The notes beneath the pieces are model-generated. The model made no database searches, was not told where the DNA came from, and saw only the letters and a program-made list of their open reading frames with translations. 64,000 bases of DNA, taken from positions 62,001 through 126,000 of the forward strand of contig JBJOKE010000029.1 of the NCBI GenBank assembly GCA_046046245.1, given 5' to 3'. The stretch comes from UBA4615 sp046046245. GTDB lineage: Bacteria; Pseudomonadota; Gammaproteobacteria; Burkholderiales; Burkholderiaceae_E. Shown piece by piece: positions 61,348-64,000 of the stretch; position 1 is the first letter of the stretch, and the number at the start of each line of letters is the position of its first letter. The translations under genes and the position numbers were made by a program.

Positions 61348-62783
61348 CGGGCACTCGCGGGATCGGGGGTCCACCGCAGCGCGTCGCCGAAGACCGGATC
61401 GGTCGCGGCGGCGGCGGTCATCAGCTGGGCGCGCACGGCGGCGTCGGCGCGGTCGGCGTCCAGGCGCGCCTGCAGCGCCTCGAGCTGCAGCGCCCGCTGC
61501 TGGCGCAGCGCGTCGAGCAGCTCGAGCACCGTGCCCGCGCCCTTGCGCCAGGCGAGTTCGGCGTTGGCCGCCACCCGCTCGGCCAGCGGCAGCGCGTCGC
61601 GCTCGAGCCGCTCGCGGCGCGCGCGCGCCGCCACCAGTGCCGCGGCCAGCCGCTGCTGCTCGGCGCGCGCCACCCGCTCCAGCCGCGCCCGCGTCTCGGC
61701 GGCGATCTCGCGGTCGGCCTCGGCGCGCGCGATCTCGCCCTCGAAGCGATGGTTCACGAACAGCGGCACCGTCACGAACGCGCCCAGCAGCCAGCCGTTG
61801 CCCGCCGGCGGGGCGTAGCGCTCGGCCTGCACGCCCACGCCCACGTCGCGCGTGCGCAGCGCCTGCGCCAGCCGGCTCTGCGCCTCGGCCTGCCGCTGCT
61901 GCGCGCGTGCGGCCGCCAGGTCCGGCCGCGCCGACTCCGCCGCCGACAGCGTCTCGCCCGGCTCGCCGCCGAGCGCCGGCCAGGGCTCGGCCGCCTCCAG
62001 CTGCCCTGCCTGCGCCTCGAGCGCCAGCAGCAGCGCGAGCACCGCGCGTGCGCGCACGCGCTCGCCCTCGGCGGCGAGCCGCTCGGCCTCGGCGCGCTGC
62101 ACGTCGAGCTCGATGCGCGCGACGTCGGCGGCGGCCACGTCGCCCGCCTTCAGCCGCCGCTGCGCGCCCTCGAGCGTGCGCCGTACCAGCCCGATCAGCT
62201 CGGTCTGCAGCGCCACGCGCTGCTGCGCGCCCCACAGGTCCACCCAGGCCTGCGCGAGCGCGAACTGCTGCTGACGCAGCACCTCGGCCGCGTTCAGCCG
62301 TGCGGCCTCGAGCCCCCGGGTGGCCGCCTCCTGGCGCAGCGCGCGCTTGTCGCCGCGCTCGAAGGTCTGGTCGAGCCGCACGACGTAGTCGACCTGCAGG
62401 TCCAGCGGGTTGCCCGAACCCACGCCGAGCTGCGGGTTGACGTTGCCGATGCCGCCGCTGAAGGTGGGATTCGGCCGCTGGCCGGCGGTGACGAGGTCGG
62501 CGCGCGGGGCGGCGAGCGCACGGACGGCGCCGCGCAGCTCGCGGTTGCAGCGCGCGAGCCGCGCCTGCGCGGCCGCGAACGACAGCGGCGCCGCGGCCGG
62601 CTGCGCGGCACAGGCGGCCTCGGGCTCGGCCACGTCCGCGCCGAATGCCGCCGGCCGCGCGGCGCCCGCCGCGGGCGGCGCAGGCTGCGCCGATGCCGGC
62701 GGGGCTGCGAGCAGGGCCGCGAGCAGGGCCGCGAGCAGCGTCGCCCCACCCGACCCGCGGCGATGCGAGGGTGTCGTCTTCAT
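61344..62783 (-). CDS. TolC-family outer-membrane efflux protein (CzcC-like)
   Basis: This 479-residue outer-membrane channel subunit has a Sec signal peptide (ATLLAALLAALLAAPPASAQ) containing a DNA repeat of GCGAGCAGGGCC units. It also has two OEP repeats of long helices: SFAAAQARLARCNRELRG to EVLRQQQFALAQAWVDLWG, and ARPDLAAARAQQRQAEAQ to RIDLADADRADAAVRAQL-type heptads. It is the first gene of the metal-efflux operon, divergent from the two-component genes across 103 nt that must hold both promoters. Confidence 0.9.
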   Translation of the reverse strand: MKTTPSHRRGSGGATLLAALLAALLAAPPASAQPAPPAAGAARPAAFGADVAEPEAACAAQPAAAPLSFAAAQARLARCNRELRGAVRALAAPRADLVTAGQRPNPTFSGGIGNVNPQLGVGSGNPLDLQVDYVVRLDQTFERGDKRALRQEAATRGLEAARLNAAEVLRQQQFALAQAWVDLWGAQQRVALQTELIGLVRRTLEGAQRRLKAGDVAAADVARIELDVQRAEAERLAAEGERVRARAVLALLLALEAQAGQLEAAEPWPALGGEPGETLSAAESARPDLAAARAQQRQAEAQSRLAQALRTRDVGVGVQAERYAPPAGNGWLLGAFVTVPLFVNHRFEGEIARAEADREIAAETRARLERVARAEQQRLAAALVAARARRERLERDALPLAERVAANAELAWRKGAGTVLELLDALRQQRALQLEALQARLDADRADAAVRAQLMTAAAATDPVFGDALRWTPDPASAR

Positions 62784-62886
62784 CCGGAACCGTCTAGACT
62801 CGGTCGGGACCCGCGATGATCCCCGCCGTGCCTTTCAAATCGCTTGCAGCGTCGCCGCGGACCCAGCCCGCGGCGCTCACGATCCG

Positions 62887-63567
62887 ATGAAGCTGCTCCT
62901 CGTCGAGGACGACGACCAGATCGCCGCGCCGGTGCTGCGCGCCTTCGAGCGCGCCGGCCTGGCGGCCGACCGGGTGACGCGCGGCGACGCGGCCGACGAG
63001 GCGCTCGTGGCGGGCGGCTTCGACGCCGCGGTCCTCGACATCGGCCTGCCGGGCCGCGACGGGCTCGAGGTGCTGCGTCGGCTCCGCGGTCGCGGCGACC
63101 CCTTGCCGGTGCTGCTGCTGACCGCCCGCGACGAGGTCACCGACCGGGTCACGGGGCTCGACGCCGGGGCGGACGACTACCTGGTCAAGCCGTTCGACAT
63201 GGTCGAGCTCGAGGCCCGCGTGCGGGCGCTGCTGCGTCGGGGCCGACCCGCGCAGCCGCCGCTGCCGCGGCTCGGGCGCCTGTGCCTGCGTGCCGACGAG
63301 ACTGTCCCGCGGCTCGACGACGTGCCGCTCGAGCTGTCGCCGCGCGAGGCCGGCGTGCTCGCCGTCCTGCTGCGCCGGGCCGGACGCGTCGTCGGCAAGC
63401 CGCTGGTGCTGCAGGAACTGGCCGCGACCGACCCGTCGGCGATGGACCTGTCCGACGCGGCGGTCGAGGTGATGGTCCACCGGCTGCGACGCAAGCTCGA
63501 GGGCAGCGGCGTCGGGATCCAGACGATGCGCGGCTTCGGCTACGTGCTGCGCGAGCGCGATGGCTGA
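62887..63567 (+). CDS. OmpR-family response regulator (TctD/QseB-like)
   Basis: This 226-residue regulator has receiver domain KLLLVEDDDQIAAPVLRAF, phospho-acceptor Asp in AAVLDIGLPGRDGLEVL and Lys in DDYLVKPFDMVE. The winged helix has LELSPREAGVLAVLLRRAG and VEVMVHRLRRKLEG ending in RGFGYVL. It overlaps the kinase gene by 8 nt. Sequence style (LVEDD, short linker, DLSDAAVEVMVHRLR) resembles TctD-type regulators. Given its position it may control the divergent metal pump or, alternatively, a Bug/Tct uptake system. Confidence 0.92.
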   Translation: MKLLLVEDDDQIAAPVLRAFERAGLAADRVTRGDAADEALVAGGFDAAVLDIGLPGRDGLEVLRRLRGRGDPLPVLLLTARDEVTDRVTGLDAGADDYLVKPFDMVELEARVRALLRRGRPAQPPLPRLGRLCLRADETVPRLDDVPLELSPREAGVLAVLLRRAGRVVGKPLVLQELAATDPSAMDLSDAAVEVMVHRLRRKLEGSGVGIQTMRGFGYVLRERDG

Positions 63568-64000
63568 GCCCGTCGCCCGCGCGCGCCCGCCGCGCAGCCT
63601 GCGCAGCCGCCTGCTGGTTCGGCTGCTGCCGCCGCTGCTGCTGCTGTTCGCGGTCTCGGGCACGCTGTCCTACCTCGGCGCCCGCTACCATGCGAACGAG
63701 GTCCACGACCGCTGGCTGGTCGACACCGCCGAGGCCCTCGCCCAGCAGGTGACCTTCGCACGCGGCCAGCCCTCGGTCGACCTGCCCGAGGCGGCGCGCA
63801 AGATCCTGCAGTGGGACTCGGCCGACACCACCTGGTTCCAGGTCCGCGGCGAGGTCTCGGGCCACATCGCCGGCCATCCGGGGGTGCCCGGGCCGGCGCC
63901 GCGCGCGCCGCTCGAGCGTCTGCGCCAGGCGGTGCTCTACGACGGCTGGATCTCCGGCGCGCACGTGCGGATCGCCAGCGTGCCGCTTGCCGGTGCGGGC
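63560..64000 (+). CDS. Sensor histidine kinase, N-terminal part (TctE-like), cut by window end
   Basis: The first 147 residues are visible. LRSRLLVRLLPPLLLLFAVS is the first helix, followed by a periplasmic domain of the 2CSK_N/TctE type (HDRWLVDTAEALAQQVTF, DLPEAARKILQWDSADTTWF). HAMP, HisKA and ATPase domains would lie beyond the window. The ATG overlaps the response-regulator gene, so the pair is translationally coupled. Confidence 0.88.
   Translation, partial: MAEPVARARPPRSLRSRLLVRLLPPLLLLFAVSGTLSYLGARYHANEVHDRWLVDTAEALAQQVTFARGQPSVDLPEAARKILQWDSADTTWFQVRGEVSGHIAGHPGVPGPAPRAPLERLRQAVLYDGWISGAHVRIASVPLAGAG

Overview
The window is very GC-rich chromosomal DNA (roughly 70% by eye, with long spurious antisense frames almost everywhere) from what looks like a betaproteobacterium of the order Burkholderiales. 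The reasons are four Bug/TctC-type periplasmic binding proteins with no TctAB partner, the ispB (divergent) - rplU - rpmA - obgE - proB order, a TctDE-like two-component pair, and many CoA-ligase, thiolase, enoyl-CoA hydratase and CoA-transferase genes typical of aromatic and fatty-acid degraders. I see no insertion sequence, integrase, prophage, CRISPR array or rRNA operon. A genus cannot be fixed from this sequence.

Layout. 0-3 kb: a branched-chain amino-acid-type ABC binding protein, a textbook terminator, and an AMP-dependent acyl-CoA ligase. 3-9 kb, minus strand: an unrecognised protein, a YihX-like HAD hydrolase, a chagasin-type protease-inhibitor lipoprotein, an SCP-x-like thiolase, a TauD-like dioxygenase and a photolyase. 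9-17 kb: DAHP synthase, a Bug protein, GTP cyclohydrolase I, a PhoX phosphatase, then an enoyl-CoA hydratase - Bug - CaiB/BaiF cluster. 17-22 kb: an OafA/SGNH acyltransferase and a scarred zone holding a HipA remnant, a Sel1-repeat remnant and two identical tRNA-Pro(CGG) genes flanking an ornithine cyclodeaminase-like gene. 22-25 kb: a DPM1-GtrA fusion and a membrane glycosyltransferase with overlapping frames. 25-31 kb: the housekeeping core (ispB, rplU, rpmA, a Gdt1-like exporter, obgE, proB) and an orphan response regulator. 31-40 kb: a tiny lipoprotein with a 14-nt perfect anti-16S Shine-Dalgarno, a lytic transglycosylase, a beta-hydroxyacid dehydrogenase, an SDR, a TauD fragment, a complete TRAP transporter, a Bug protein and an enoyl-CoA hydratase-cupin pair. 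40-50 kb: ettA, a GIY-YIG-like protein, a Cache-type histidine kinase, an ADH - Bug - esterase - GST operon running into a URO-D fragment, and a cysteine synthase-like enzyme. 50-57 kb: acetyl-CoA acetyltransferase, an EcsC-like protein overlapping arfB, a cupin, a thioredoxin-less CnoX-type TPR protein, glutathione reductase, an MFS carrier and a small cytochrome c. 57-64 kb: a czcCBA-like heavy-metal RND efflux operon divergent from a TctDE-like response regulator and kinase (the kinase is cut by the window end).

Functional picture. Most accessory genes serve capture of small organic acids (ABC, TRAP and Bug binding proteins), their CoA activation (acyl-CoA ligase, class III CoA-transferase) and beta-oxidation-type breakdown (hydratases, dehydrogenase, thiolases). 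I did not find a convincing new defence or signalling system. The most unusual items are the scarred tRNA-Pro region, the three truncated enzyme remnants (HipA, TauD, URO-D), the TPR-only CnoX relative, the exceptionally strong Shine-Dalgarno of a 46-residue lipoprotein, and a recurring architecture in which convergent genes meet inside a GC-rich hairpin that lacks a T-tract.
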